Shown here in pieces: positions 54,762 to 64,000 of a stretch of DNA of 64,000 bases. This stretch comes from Wenxinia saemankumensis (lineage in GTDB: Bacteria > Pseudomonadota > Alphaproteobacteria > Rhodobacterales > Rhodobacteraceae). Each line of letters begins with the position of its first letter. Position 1 is the stretch's first letter. The stretch spans positions 434,001 through 498,000 of the forward strand of contig NZ_FQYO01000002.1 of NCBI RefSeq assembly GCF_900141735.1, read 5' to 3'. The translations under genes were made by a program, and so were the position numbers. The notes beneath the pieces are model-generated. The model saw only the letters and a program-made list of their open reading frames with translations. It did not search any database and was not told where the DNA came from.

Positions 54762-55666
54762 GCCGGGGCCCGCTTCGTCAGACCCAGCTTCTCGCGCACG
54801 GCCTGCGGGCCCATGATCGTGCAGCCCATCCCCTCGACGATGCCCACGGCGCGCTCGACCAGCTGCGCATTGGTGGCGAGCCGGCCGCGCGCCAGCATCA
54901 GGTTGTCCTCCAGCCCGACGCGGACATGCCCGCCCGCCAGCACGGCGGCGGCGACATAGGGCATCTGGTCCCGGCCGAGCGAGAAGGCGCTCCACGTCCA
55001 GTCCGGCGGCACGGCGTTCACCATCGCCATCAGCGTGTTCAGGTCGTTCGGCGCGCCCCAGGGCACGCCCATGCAGAGCTGCACGAGCGCGGGCGAGGCC
55101 AGCACGCCTTCCTCCACCAGCGCCTTGGCCAGCCACAGATGCCCCGTGTCGAAGGCCTCGATCTCGGGCACGACGCCCAGCTCGGTGATCGCCCGGCCCA
55201 TCGCCCGCAGCATGCCGGGCGTGTTGGTCATGACGTAATCGGCCTCGGCGAAGTTCATCGTGCCGCAATCGAGCGTGCAGATCTCGGGCCGGCACTCGGC
55301 GATATGCGCGACCCGCTCGGAGGCGCCGGCCATGTCGGTGCCCTTCGCCACGGGAAGGGGGGACTCGACCCCGCCGAAGACGATGTCGCCGCCCATCCCG
55401 GTGGTGAGGTTCAGCACCACGTCCACCTCGGACTCTCGGATCCTGTCCGTCACCTCGCGGTAGAGGCGCGGATCGCGCGACGGCGCGCCGCTCTCGGGGT
55501 CGCGGACGTGGCAATGGACGATGGCCGCCCCGGCGCGGGCGGCGTCGATGGCGCTGGCCGCGATCTGCGCGGGCGAGCGCGGGACGTAGGGCGAGCGGTC
55601 CTGCGTGGCCCCCGATCCGGTGACGGCGCAGGTGATGAAGACCTCGCGGGTGGGGCTGAGCGGCAT
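54758..55666 (-). CDS. BKACE family protein, likely dehydrocarnitine cleavage enzyme
   Basis: A 302-residue zinc enzyme of the beta-keto acid cleavage (BKACE) family. It has FITCAVTGSGATQDRSPYVP, the metal motif IVHCHVRDPESG, LDCGTMNF and VEIEAFDTGHL-like PEIEAFDTGHLWLAKAL. Next to carnitine dehydrogenase it most likely converts dehydrocarnitine plus acetyl-CoA to acetoacetate and betainyl-CoA. Substrate is inferred from the neighbour, not from the sequence alone. The gene is translationally coupled to lcdH. Confidence 0.87.
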   Translation of the reverse strand: MPLSPTREVFITCAVTGSGATQDRSPYVPRSPAQIAASAIDAARAGAAIVHCHVRDPESGAPSRDPRLYREVTDRIRESEVDVVLNLTTGMGGDIVFGGVESPLPVAKGTDMAGASERVAHIAECRPEICTLDCGTMNFAEADYVMTNTPGMLRAMGRAITELGVVPEIEAFDTGHLWLAKALVEEGVLASPALVQLCMGVPWGAPNDLNTLMAMVNAVPPDWTWSAFSLGRDQMPYVAAAVLAGGHVRVGLEDNLMLARGRLATNAQLVERAVGIVEGMGCTIMGPQAVREKLGLTKRAPA

Positions 55667-55732
55667 CGGGGCGTCCTTCGTCTGGCCCGCCCATGTGAAG
55701 GACGGATCGCCCCGCGCCGCAAGGCGGAACGG

Positions 55733-56923
55733 TCAGATCGCGGCGGACAGCCTCGCGGCGGCGCCGATGGGATGCGCGGCGCGCAGCGCGTCCCGGTTCA
55801 GGTCCGCGACGGATCTCGCGCCCATCAGCTTCATGTCGCGCACGATCTCGGCCTGCATCAACGCCAGCGCGCGCTCGACCCCCGGCTGCCCGGCCGCCGC
55901 GAGGGCGTAGAGGTAGTACCGCCCGAGGCCGACCGCCTTCGCCCCCGTCGCCAGCGCCTTGAGCACGTGGGTGCCGCGCTGCACCCCGCTATCCATCATC
56001 ACGTCGATCTCGCCCCCCACGGCGTCCACGATCTCGGCCAGCTGGTCGAAGGGCGCGCGCGAGCCGTCGAGCTGCCGCCCGCCGTGATTGCTCAGCACGA
56101 TGCCGGCGCAGCCGATCCCGACCGCGCGGCGGGCATCGGCCACCGTCATCACGCCCTTCAGGCAGAACGGCCCGCCCCATTCGGCGACCATCCGGGCCAC
56201 GTCGTCCCAGTCCATCGAGGGGTCGAGCATCTCGGTGAAGTAGCGCCCGATCGAGATCGTGCCGCCGCCCATGTCGACATGCGCGTCGAGCTGGGGCAGG
56301 GCGAACTTCTCGTGGGTCACGTAGTCGATGCCCCATTTCGGCTTCATCACGAACTGCGACAGGCCGCGCGCGTTCAGCTTCATCGGGATCGAGAAACCCG
56401 TCCGCAGGTCGCGCTCGCGGTTGCCGCCGGTGATGCTGTCGACGGTCAGCATCATCACCTCGACGCCCGCCTCCTTGGCGCGGGACATCATGGCGCGGTT
56501 CAGGCCCCGGTCCTTGTGGAAGTAGAACTGGTAGCACTGGGGCGTGTCGTATTGCCGGCGCAGTTCCTCGAGGCTGACCGTGCCGAGCGACGACACGCCG
56601 AACATCGTGCCGAACTTCGCGGCCGCCGCGGCGACCGCGCGCTCGCCCCGGTGGTGGAAGAGGCGCTGCAGCGCCGTCGGCGAGCAGTAGACGGGCAAGG
56701 CGAGGCGCTGGCCCATGATCGTGACGGAGGTGTCCACCTCGGCCACGCCCGTCAGGACCGAGGGCAGCAGGTCCACCCGCTCGAAGGCGGCCGAATTGCC
56801 GCGCTTCGTCACCTCGTCGTCGGCGCCGCCGTCGATGTAGTCGAAGATGGGGGAGGGCAGGCGCCGCCGCGCCAGGCGGCGGAAATCGTGGAAGTTGTGG
56901 CACTGGCCAAGGCGCATCGACAT
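55733..56923 (-). CDS. lldD: FMN-dependent alpha-hydroxy-acid dehydrogenase (L-lactate dehydrogenase-like)
   Basis: A 396-residue TIM-barrel flavoenzyme. It has FHDFRRLARRRLPSPIFDYI, GGADDEVTKRGN, the FMN/substrate region CYQFYFHKDRG, and the catalytic loop IVLSNHGGRQLDGSRAPFD (His base and Arg). Most like L-lactate dehydrogenase LldD, though another 2-hydroxy acid could be the substrate. ATG 56923 follows GCGGGAGA. It is the first gene of a set with the carnitine genes (66 bases to the next). Confidence 0.85.
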   Translation of the reverse strand: MSMRLGQCHNFHDFRRLARRRLPSPIFDYIDGGADDEVTKRGNSAAFERVDLLPSVLTGVAEVDTSVTIMGQRLALPVYCSPTALQRLFHHRGERAVAAAAAKFGTMFGVSSLGTVSLEELRRQYDTPQCYQFYFHKDRGLNRAMMSRAKEAGVEVMMLTVDSITGGNRERDLRTGFSIPMKLNARGLSQFVMKPKWGIDYVTHEKFALPQLDAHVDMGGGTISIGRYFTEMLDPSMDWDDVARMVAEWGGPFCLKGVMTVADARRAVGIGCAGIVLSNHGGRQLDGSRAPFDQLAEIVDAVGGEIDVMMDSGVQRGTHVLKALATGAKAVGLGRYYLYALAAAGQPGVERALALMQAEIVRDMKLMGARSVADLNRDALRAAHPIGAAARLSAAI

Positions 56924-56984
56924 TCTCCCGCGGATCCCTCGGCCCGGTGAGTAGTCCCGTCCGCGGCGCCCTGTCAAACCGGGC

Positions 56985-59900
56985 TCAGGTGGTCCGGCGG
57001 CGGCGCAGGGTCGCGGCGACCAGCGCGGTCGCCCAGATGAGGGCGAGCCAGAGCGCGAGCCCGGCGAGGAAGGCGGCGAAGGCCGCGCCGAAGCCGGCGG
57101 GCAGGCCCGGCAGGACCGGCGCGGTTCCCAGCACCGCGGGGGCGAGGACCAGCCCGCCGAGGGCGATGGCCCCCGCCGCGCCGGCCACGGTTCCCCGGGT
57201 CGCGGCCCCCGCCCGGCCCCGCAGCGCCCGCCGGGCGGCGCGGATCTGCCGGCCGAAATCGGACTGGCAGGCAAGGATCGCGGGCACCAGCAGCAGCACG
57301 AGGACCATCCCGAAGCCCAGGCCGTAGACCAGCGTCACGACGGTCGGCTTGAGGAACTCGGCCTGTGTCGACCCCTCGTAGAGCAGCGGGGCGAGGCCGA
57401 GCACCGTGGTGGCCGTGGTCAGGAAGACCGGACGCAGACGGTCGGCGGTGCCGTCGATGATCGCGGGAAAGAGCCCGCGCCCCTCCGCCTCCTCGTCGAT
57501 CGTGGTCACCAGCACGATGGAATCGTTGATGATGATCCCCGTCATGCCGATCAGCCCGACCACCGAGAAGAGCGACATCGGGATGTCCCATTGCGCATGG
57601 CCCCAGATCGCCCCGACGAGGCCGAAGGGGATGATCGACATCACGACCAGCGGCCGCGTCCACGAGCCGAAGATCCAGCACAGGACGAGGTAGATCCCGG
57701 CCAGCGTCAGGATCAGCGCGGTCTGCGCGTCGGACAGGAACTCCGCCTCCTGCTGGTTCAGCCCGCCCTGGTCGGTCGAGACGCCGTAGCGGCTGGCGAT
57801 GCCGGGCAGGATCTCCTCCTCGATGATCCGGCCGATCTCGGCGGCGCGGTCGGGATCGTCGTCCGCCAGCTCGCCGAGGACCGAGACCATGACGATGCCG
57901 TTCTCGCGCCGGATCGACGCGAAACCCTGCTGTCGGGTCACCGTGACGATGTCGGCGAGCGGGACGTAATCGCCCGCCTCGGTCCGCATCAGCGTCCGGT
58001 CGAGGAAGTCGGCCGTGAGCTCGTCCTCCGGGATCTCCACCCGCACGGTGGCCGAACGCCCGTTCAGCGGGTAGCTCGCCGCCTCGATCCCCGTCAGGCG
58101 CTGGCGCAGCGTCTGGCCGAGGCTGTCGGTCGTGAAGCCGAGCGCCTGCCCGCGCGGCGTCAGCTCGAGGATCAGCTCCTCGCGGTCGTAGGACAGGCTG
58201 TCTTCCAGGCCCGAGATCTCGGGATAGCGGGCGAGGGCGGTCTTCAGCGCCTCGGCCGCCTCCTTCAGGCGGCCGACATCTGCGCCGGAAAGCTGGATGT
58301 CGATGCTGTCGCCCGCCGGCCCCGCGCCCCAGGACCGGAAGCTGATGGTCTCGGTCAGCGGCAGCTGGCGGGCCTCCTCGGTCAGCATCTGGACGAACTC
58401 GCCCGAGGAATAGGGCCGCTGGTCCGCGTCGACGAGCGAGACGGTGATCGCGCCGAGCTGCCAGCCCTCCTTGTCCTCGGCGCCCGAGAGGGGGCGGCCA
58501 GAATTGTCGCCGATCTGGGCGATGGCGAAGGTGACGGGGTCGAGCCCGTGCTCGGCCTCCAGCCTCTCGCCCAGCGCCTCGACCGCGCGCTGCATCTCGG
58601 TCATCTGGGCCAGCGTGTCCTCGCGCGCGGCGGCGGGCAGCATGGCGAAGTTGCCCGTAACCGACCCCTGCTCGGGCGACGAGAAGAACCGCCATTGCAC
58701 GTCGCCCCGCACCAACTGCGCGGCCTGCGCGGCCAGCAGCAGGATTCCCAGCGCGATCACCGGGTAGCGCGCGACCACCACCCCGGCCATCAGCGGGCGG
58801 AAGAGACGGTCGCGGACCCAGCCGAAACCGCGGTTCACCATCCGCGAGGGCCAGTCGTACCAGGCCTGCTTCGCCCTACCGACGGAATGGCCGAGATGGT
58901 TGGGCAGGATCAGGAAGCATTCGACCAGGCTGGCCGCCAGCACCGCGATCACCGTCCAGGGGATGTCGCGGATCAGCGTGCCGAACCGGCCGCCGATCAC
59001 AACGAGGCCGTAGAAGGCGATGATCGTGGTCAGCGTCGCCGAGAAGACGGGCGCGAACATCCGCCGCGCCGCCGCCTCGGCCGCCTCCGGCCCGCTCTCG
59101 CCGTGGCGGCGGACGCGGTGATCGGCATGCTCGCCCACCACGATCGCGTCGTCCACGACGATGCCGAGCGTCAGGATCAGCGCGAAGAGCGAGATCATGT
59201 TGAAGGTGATGCCCATCAGGTGCATCAGCGCGATCGCCGCCGCCATCGCGACCGGGATGCCCAGCGCGACCCAGAGCGCGGTGCGCGCGTTCAGGAACAG
59301 GAAGAGCAGCGCCACGACGAGGGCGAGCCCCGTCAGCCCGTTGTCCAGAAGCAGGTTCAGCCGCGACTCGATCTGTTCGGCCGAGGAATTGGTGAGCGAG
59401 AGAGTCGTGCCGGCGGGCAGCGTCGCCTCGAGCTGCCGGGCCGCGTCGGCGGCCGCCTCCTGGATCGCGATCGCGTCGCCCTGCGCGCTGCGCTCCACCC
59501 GCACCTGCACGGCCGGGTCGTCGCCCACGTAGAAGGCCACGTCGCGATTGGGGCCGAGCGTCGTCACATCGGCCACGTCGCCGACGGTCAGCGTCGTGCC
59601 GTCGATGTTGCGGCGCAGGACGACGGCCGCGATCTCCTCGGCCGAGCGGGCCTCGGTCCCGGTGCGGATCCGGGCGGTGCCCTCGACCTCTCCCGCGGGG
59701 TCGGCGCTGACCTCACGCCCGATCGCGGCCGAGATGTCGGACAGGCCGATATCGTAGCGCACGATGGCGATCGAGGGCACCTCGACCAGGATCTGCGGCG
59801 CCGCGACCCCGCCCACCGAGCTGCGGGTCACGCCGCGGTCGAACAGCATGCGGGCGTATTCGTCGGCATAGAGGGCGAGCTGGTCGACGCTGACCGGCCC

Positions 59901-60332
59901 GGCGATGACCACGTCGGTCACGCGGTCGGTCCACCCGCCGGAGCGGACCTGCGGATCCTCGGCGCTGTCCGGCAGGTCCGAGGCGCCGTCCAGCGCCTCC
60001 TGCACCGCGGCCTCGGCCGCCTCCATGTCGGTGTTCGGCTCGAATTCCAGGCGGATCCGGGCCGACCCTTCCGAGGCGCTGGCATCGGCCGAGGTCACGC
60101 CGTCCACCGCCATGAGGGCCGGGTTCAGCACCTCGACGATCGAGGCGTCGACATCCTCGGCCCCCGCGCCGGGCCACGAGACGCTGACGGTCACCGTGTC
60201 CGAGACCACGTCGGGGAAATACTGCGCCCGCATGCTGGGGATCGCGATGACCCCGGCAAAGACCATCAGCGCGAGCACGAGGTTCGCCGCCGTCCGGTGG
60301 TGGACGAAATAGGCGAGAAGCCCTCCGATCAC
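56985..60332 (-). CDS. RND efflux transporter permease subunit
   Basis: A 1115-residue inner membrane pump of the AcrB-like RND type. Twelve helices and two large periplasmic loops are visible: N-terminal RTAANLVLALMVFAGVIAIP, periplasmic VVSDTVTVSVSWPGAGAEDV, and the membrane segment LTLGIVVDDAIVVGEHADHR with the proton-relay Asp pair (VVDDAIVV). The C-terminal tail (about 1020-1115) is longer than in AcrB, with extra helices. It uses proton motive force to export drugs or lipophilic compounds with an adaptor and an outer membrane channel. GTG 60332 lies 19 bases after the adaptor gene. Confidence 0.9.
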   Translation of the reverse strand: MIGGLLAYFVHHRTAANLVLALMVFAGVIAIPSMRAQYFPDVVSDTVTVSVSWPGAGAEDVDASIVEVLNPALMAVDGVTSADASASEGSARIRLEFEPNTDMEAAEAAVQEALDGASDLPDSAEDPQVRSGGWTDRVTDVVIAGPVSVDQLALYADEYARMLFDRGVTRSSVGGVAAPQILVEVPSIAIVRYDIGLSDISAAIGREVSADPAGEVEGTARIRTGTEARSAEEIAAVVLRRNIDGTTLTVGDVADVTTLGPNRDVAFYVGDDPAVQVRVERSAQGDAIAIQEAAADAARQLEATLPAGTTLSLTNSSAEQIESRLNLLLDNGLTGLALVVALLFLFLNARTALWVALGIPVAMAAAIALMHLMGITFNMISLFALILTLGIVVDDAIVVGEHADHRVRRHGESGPEAAEAAARRMFAPVFSATLTTIIAFYGLVVIGGRFGTLIRDIPWTVIAVLAASLVECFLILPNHLGHSVGRAKQAWYDWPSRMVNRGFGWVRDRLFRPLMAGVVVARYPVIALGILLLAAQAAQLVRGDVQWRFFSSPEQGSVTGNFAMLPAAAREDTLAQMTEMQRAVEALGERLEAEHGLDPVTFAIAQIGDNSGRPLSGAEDKEGWQLGAITVSLVDADQRPYSSGEFVQMLTEEARQLPLTETISFRSWGAGPAGDSIDIQLSGADVGRLKEAAEALKTALARYPEISGLEDSLSYDREELILELTPRGQALGFTTDSLGQTLRQRLTGIEAASYPLNGRSATVRVEIPEDELTADFLDRTLMRTEAGDYVPLADIVTVTRQQGFASIRRENGIVMVSVLGELADDDPDRAAEIGRIIEEEILPGIASRYGVSTDQGGLNQQEAEFLSDAQTALILTLAGIYLVLCWIFGSWTRPLVVMSIIPFGLVGAIWGHAQWDIPMSLFSVVGLIGMTGIIINDSIVLVTTIDEEAEGRGLFPAIIDGTADRLRPVFLTTATTVLGLAPLLYEGSTQAEFLKPTVVTLVYGLGFGMVLVLLLVPAILACQSDFGRQIRAARRALRGRAGAATRGTVAGAAGAIALGGLVLAPAVLGTAPVLPGLPAGFGAAFAAFLAGLALWLALIWATALVAATLRRRRTT

Positions 60333-60351
60333 GCCGCCGCGGCCCACTGCC

Positions 60352-61869
60352 TCAGCCCCCCATCCGGTCTTCGAGGCTGGCGACGAGCTCGGCCGGTACC
60401 TCGTCGGAGTCGAGCTGGGCCAGCACGCGGCTTCGCGCCTCCTCGGGCATCGCCTCGCTCGCCACGACGAAGGCGCGCAGCCGCGCCCGGCGCTCGGGGT
60501 CGAGGGCGATGGTCTCGCCCGCCGCTGCGGTCCCGGCCGCCGAGTCCGGCCCGTCGCCGGGTGCGGCATCGGCCCCGCCGGGCGCGGCCGCGGCCGTTTC
60601 CCCGTCGGGGGCCGCGCGTTCGATCAGCAGGCCCGCGCCCAGCAGGGGCGAGCGCTCGGTCACCACCTCCGTCCCGGCGAGATCGGCCGCGGCGACGATC
60701 AGGTCGTCGCCCTGCCGGCGCAGCACCTCGACCGGGCGCAGGGCCAGCCGGTCCTCTTCCGTCACGGCCAGCACCTCGTCCCCCGCGCCGACCGCGGTGG
60801 CCGGCAGCAGGGCAACGCCGTCCAGCGCCGGTTCCTCGATCCGGACGGTGACGAAGTCGCCGGGCCGCAGGCCCGCCGCCTCGCCCAGGGCGGCGAAGAT
60901 CAACCGCCCGGTCTGCCCCTCGCCGACGGTCGCGGCCTCTCGGGTGATGCGGCCCGTCGCGGTCAGCTCGAAGCCGCCGGCCTCGAGCGCGACCGAGACC
61001 GGCGCCTCCAGCAGCGATCCGTCCTGCGTCAGCCGACCGTACTGCTCGGTCGAGACCCGGAACGCGACCTCGAGCGCGTCCGGGTCGACGAGCTGCGCCA
61101 CCTCCTCGTTCGCGGTGATGCGCGCCCCGGGCGCGAGCGTCACGCCGGAGAGGCGCCCCCCGAAGGGGGCGCGCAGCGCGACGTTGCCCAGCGTGCGCTC
61201 GGCATCGGCCACCGCGATGCGGCGGCGCGCCACCTCGGTCCCCGTCAGGTCGATCCGCGTCTGCGCCTGAGCCACCGCCTCGCGGGCGGCCAGGACCTGC
61301 GCGGCGGCGGTCGAGGCGGCAAGCTCGGCCGCCTCCAGATCGCTCGCGACGGTGATCCCGCGCTCGGCAAGATCGCGGGCCCGGGTCAGGGCCTGCTCGC
61401 GGAGCGTCGCCTGCGCCTCGGCCGCCGCCAGCTCGTCCTCGGCGAGGACGAGCGCGCGTTCGGCGTCGCGGCCATCCGCCTCGGCATCCGACAGGTCGGC
61501 CCGGGCGCTGGCCAGCAGACCCTCCGCCTCGACGGGATCGACGCTGAAGAGCGTGGTGCCGGCCGCGACCACACCGCCCTCGACCATCTCGGGCGCGACC
61601 GTCTCGACCGTGCCGCCGGTCGGGGCCCGCAGGGTCAGCGTCCGGGTCGAGCGCAGCTCGCCGAAGACGGTGAGGACCGGGGTCAGCGTCACCGGCTCGA
61701 CCACCTGCGTGACGACCGTCGCGGTGCGCTCGCGCTGGGGGAAGCTGCGCGGCTCGGCGTTCATCCGCGACTGCGCGGCGCCCCAGAGGGTCGCGCCCGC
61801 CTGGAACAGCAGGCCGAGCGTCGCCGCGAGGAGGAAGAGCCCCAGGAGCGAGCGGCGGAGAAAGCGCAT
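60352..61869 (-). CDS. RND efflux periplasmic adaptor (HlyD/MFP family)
   Basis: A 505-residue membrane fusion protein. An N-terminal membrane anchor (SLLGLFLLAATLGLLFQAG) is followed by biotinyl-lipoyl-like and coiled-coil parts (VVAAGTTLFSVDPVEAEGLL, AQATLREQALTRARDLAERG) and beta-barrel segments (APFGGRLSGVTLAPGARITA). The C-terminus has a Gly/Ala-rich linker and a final helix. It links the inner membrane pump to an outer membrane channel. It precedes the RND gene and forms one operon; no TolC-like gene is beside them. Confidence 0.88.
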   Translation of the reverse strand: MRFLRRSLLGLFLLAATLGLLFQAGATLWGAAQSRMNAEPRSFPQRERTATVVTQVVEPVTLTPVLTVFGELRSTRTLTLRAPTGGTVETVAPEMVEGGVVAAGTTLFSVDPVEAEGLLASARADLSDAEADGRDAERALVLAEDELAAAEAQATLREQALTRARDLAERGITVASDLEAAELAASTAAAQVLAAREAVAQAQTRIDLTGTEVARRRIAVADAERTLGNVALRAPFGGRLSGVTLAPGARITANEEVAQLVDPDALEVAFRVSTEQYGRLTQDGSLLEAPVSVALEAGGFELTATGRITREAATVGEGQTGRLIFAALGEAAGLRPGDFVTVRIEEPALDGVALLPATAVGAGDEVLAVTEEDRLALRPVEVLRRQGDDLIVAAADLAGTEVVTERSPLLGAGLLIERAAPDGETAAAAPGGADAAPGDGPDSAAGTAAAGETIALDPERRARLRAFVVASEAMPEEARSRVLAQLDSDEVPAELVASLEDRMGG

Positions 61870-62186
61870 GGGCGTTCCGATCGTGGTCGTTCGGCGAAGG
61901 GCGGAGACCGCACGTCATTGTGCCCGCCGCCGCGGGGAAGTCCATTCCCGAGCACCTGAACGTGACCGGGCCGCGGTTCCGTCGCGCGCGCGGCCCGTTT
62001 CTTTCGCGGGGATCCTGCGATCGGCCGGCGTAGGCATGGCTCCGCGGCCGGGCGGGGCCCCGCCCCGGCGCCTGCACCCCTTCTTGGCGGCGTTCGGGCA
62101 GGGTATCCCGGGAAGCCGGCGCCCCGGGACGGTTGCCCGAGAGGCGCGGCCCGGGCGAGCCGCCCGCGCCGCCGGAGGCGGAGGGA
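61870..62186. other. intergenic gap between the efflux adaptor and putA
   Basis: About 317 bases. The part near 61900-61990 is somewhat less GC-rich and may hold the efflux operon promoter. No regulator gene, hairpin with T-run or repeat was found. Confidence 0.5.
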
Positions 62187-64000
62187 TCAGACCGCCGCCA
62201 CCTCGGCCAGCAGGGCGGCGTTGCCGCCGGCGGCGGTCGTGTCGATGCAGACATGGCGCTCGTGCAGGGCATGGGCCGCGTCGGGCATCGCCGTGATCAG
62301 CGGGACGAGCTTGCCGTCCCGCGCCGCCAGCGCCGTCTCCATCGCGCGGGCGGTGTCCGCGTCGCCCCACCAGATCACGGCCGAGAGCGGGCGCAGCCCG
62401 GTCAGCGCCGCCGGCTTCACCGCGCCACCCGCGCGGACGGCCCGGCCGCCAAGCGCCGCCACGGCCTCGGCCTGCGCCGCTTCGGCCTCTGCCCCGGGGC
62501 CGGCGCAGAGGATCGGCGGGCGGGGGACCAGCGACAGCCGGTTCGATTCCCCCGTCGGCCCCGGCAGGGTCAGGGTGCGGACCGCGCCCTCCGACCCCTT
62601 CGCCGCGTCGACCTCGGCCAGGCGCGGCGCCGGGTCGGGGGCGGGGCCGCCGGGATCGCCCGGGGCGGCGGATGGCGCGGCGGGCGCCCGGAAGCGCGGC
62701 AGGTAATGCGGCCCGCCCGCCTTGGGGCCCGTTCCCGACAGCCCCTCGCCCCCGAAGGGCTGCGAGCCGACGATGGCGCCGATCTGGTTGCGGTTGACGT
62801 AGAGATTGCCGACCTCGACCGAGGTCACGATCTCCTCCACCCGGTCGTCGATCCGCGTGTGCAGCCCGAAGGTCAGGCCGTACCCCATCGCGTTGATGTC
62901 GGCGACGACGCGGTCGATCTCGCCCGCGCGGAACGTCGCGACATGCAGCACCGGACCGAAGACCTCGCGCCCCACGGCGGCGATGTCCTTCACCCGCAGG
63001 ATCGTCGGCGGGATGTAATGGCCCGAGCTGGCGGGCAGGGGAAGCTCGTGCAGCAGCCGCCCCTCGGCCCGGGCGGTCTCGACATGCGCGCGGATCCCCT
63101 CCGCCGCCTCGTGGTCGATCACCGGCCCGACATCGGTGGCGAGGTGCCAGGGATCGCCCAGGCTCAGCTCGTCCATCGCGCCCTTCAGCATCGTCAGCAG
63201 CCTGCCCTCCACGTCCTCCTGCACGTAGAGGCAGCGCAGCGCCGAGCAGCGCTGCCCGGCCGAGCGGAAGGCCCCCATGACGATGTCGCGCACCGCATGC
63301 TCGGGCAGGGCGGTGCTGTCGACGATCATCGCGTTGATGCCGCCCGTCTCGGCGATCAGCGGCGTGCCGGGCGCGGCGTGTTCGGCGAGGCTCTCGCGGA
63401 TCCGACGCGACGTGGCGGTCGATCCGGTGAAGGCGACGCCGTCCAGCGGCAGCGCGGTCAGCGCGGCGCCCGTCTCGGGGCCGCCGGGCAGCAGCTGCAG
63501 CGCCGCGCGCGGCACCCCGGCGCCGTGCAGCAGCGCGACCGCCCGGGCGGCGGTCAGCGGGGTCTGGCCCGCCGGCTTGGCCAGCACGGCATTGCCGGTG
63601 GCGAGGGCGGCGGCGATCTGCCCGCTGAAGATGGCCAGCGGGAAGTTCCAGGGGCTGATCGCCCCCCAGATGCCGCGCGGCGGCGCCTCGCCCGCCGCCT
63701 CGGCCTCGGCCGCGTAGTAGCGCAGGAAATCCACCGCCTCGCGCAGTTCGGCCACCGCGTCGGGCAGCGCCTTGCCCGCCTCGCGCGCCAGCAGGGCGAA
63801 GAGTTCGGGGGCATGCTCCTCGTAGGCGTCGGCGGCCCGGCGCAGCGTGGCGGCCCGCTCCGCGACCGGGGCGTCCCAGGTCCGGGCGGCGCCGTGGGCG
63901 GCGCGCACCACTTCCGGCGTCGCGGCGACGACCCGGCCGACCAGCAGCCCGTCGACGGGAGAGGTCACGCTGTCCTCCGTCCCGCCGGAGGGGGCGGTGA
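62187..64000 (-). CDS. putA: bifunctional proline dehydrogenase/P5C dehydrogenase, C-terminal part (partial)
   Basis: The aldehyde dehydrogenase part of PutA, which oxidises glutamate semialdehyde from proline to glutamate with NAD. The frame stays open from GTG 63968 to the window edge, so the proline dehydrogenase part is outside. Seen are AISPWNFPLAIFSGQIAAAL, the catalytic Glu in LIAETGGINAMIVDS, the catalytic Cys in FRSAGQRCSALRCLYVQ and a conserved C-terminal domain (ALHERHVCIDTTAAGGN) typical of long PutA proteins. The upstream frame continues without a stop for the remaining 32 bases. Confidence 0.9.
   Translation of the reverse strand, partial: TAPSGGTEDSVTSPVDGLLVGRVVAATPEVVRAAHGAARTWDAPVAERAATLRRAADAYEEHAPELFALLAREAGKALPDAVAELREAVDFLRYYAAEAEAAGEAPPRGIWGAISPWNFPLAIFSGQIAAALATGNAVLAKPAGQTPLTAARAVALLHGAGVPRAALQLLPGGPETGAALTALPLDGVAFTGSTATSRRIRESLAEHAAPGTPLIAETGGINAMIVDSTALPEHAVRDIVMGAFRSAGQRCSALRCLYVQEDVEGRLLTMLKGAMDELSLGDPWHLATDVGPVIDHEAAEGIRAHVETARAEGRLLHELPLPASSGHYIPPTILRVKDIAAVGREVFGPVLHVATFRAGEIDRVVADINAMGYGLTFGLHTRIDDRVEEIVTSVEVGNLYVNRNQIGAIVGSQPFGGEGLSGTGPKAGGPHYLPRFRAPAAPSAAPGDPGGPAPDPAPRLAEVDAAKGSEGAVRTLTLPGPTGESNRLSLVPRPPILCAGPGAEAEAAQAEAVAALGGRAVRAGGAVKPAALTGLRPLSAVIWWGDADTARAMETALAARDGKLVPLITAMPDAAHALHERHVCIDTTAAGGNAALLAEVAAV

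Overview
The window is a GC-rich (about 70% by eye) stretch of an alphaproteobacterial chromosome, most likely a member of the Rhodobacteraceae (Rhodobacter/Paracoccus/Roseobacter relatives). The reasons are a SAM-II riboswitch in front of metZ, the order hisD - UPF0262 - small-phosphatase gene - infA - maf - rng - yacG, the run SUV3-like helicase - S4 protein - fdxA - carD, and a parE, FtsY and Lon of typical alphaproteobacterial form. No taxon below family can be named from the sequence alone.

Layout. 1-5.4 kb: tail of an unknown gene, a DUF2256 protein, malate synthase G (glyoxylate use) with a membrane methyltransferase-like protein and a GlcG-type protein, then a lysophospholipase/SCP2 pair and an exported TPR protein. 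5.5-10.4 kb: SUV3-like helicase, S4 RNA-binding protein, 7Fe ferredoxin, CarD. 10.4-17.5 kb: purD, xseA, an exported protein, ftsY, an MgtC-like protein, an EamA transporter, yciB. 17.6-20.5 kb: a PilZ protein, then a promoter, SAM-II aptamer, 7-codon leader ORF and intrinsic terminator ahead of metZ, followed by folE2. 20.5-25.2 kb: a membrane protein, lon with a heat-shock-type promoter, and a tail-fibre-like gene broken by an in-frame TAG. 25.2-33 kb: four tRNA genes (Val-CAC, Val-TAC, Asp, Phe) interleaved with a histidine phosphatase, two GNAT acetyltransferases, hisD and the infA-maf-rng-yacG group. 33.4-40.4 kb: an old-yellow-enzyme relative, an SLC13 permease, malQ and an FAD oxidoreductase.

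40.4-44.1 kb holds the most foreign part. About 1.06 kb of much AT-richer DNA (sampled lines 37-53% GC) sits between a zincin-like lipoprotein gene and the 3' end of parE. It carries one gene with an RNxxxH motif typical of HEPN ribonucleases, so it is a candidate orphan toxin or defence gene acquired by transfer. 44.2-51.8 kb: a zinc-ribbon protein, a predicted free-standing small RNA, the radA-cvpA-purF group, alr, arsH and a ClpP-like exported protein. 51.9-64 kb: a coiled-coil membrane protein, a carnitine-degradation cassette with a fused dehydrogenase-thioesterase, an FMN lactate dehydrogenase relative, an RND efflux pump pair, and the C-terminal part of PutA running off the window edge.

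The best leads are the metZ leader, where a SAM-II aptamer appears to gate a tiny ORF whose stop codon lies inside the terminator hairpin; the AT-rich HEPN-like island; the predicted small RNA near 44.7 kb; and a dispersed intergenic repeat with three near-identical copies.
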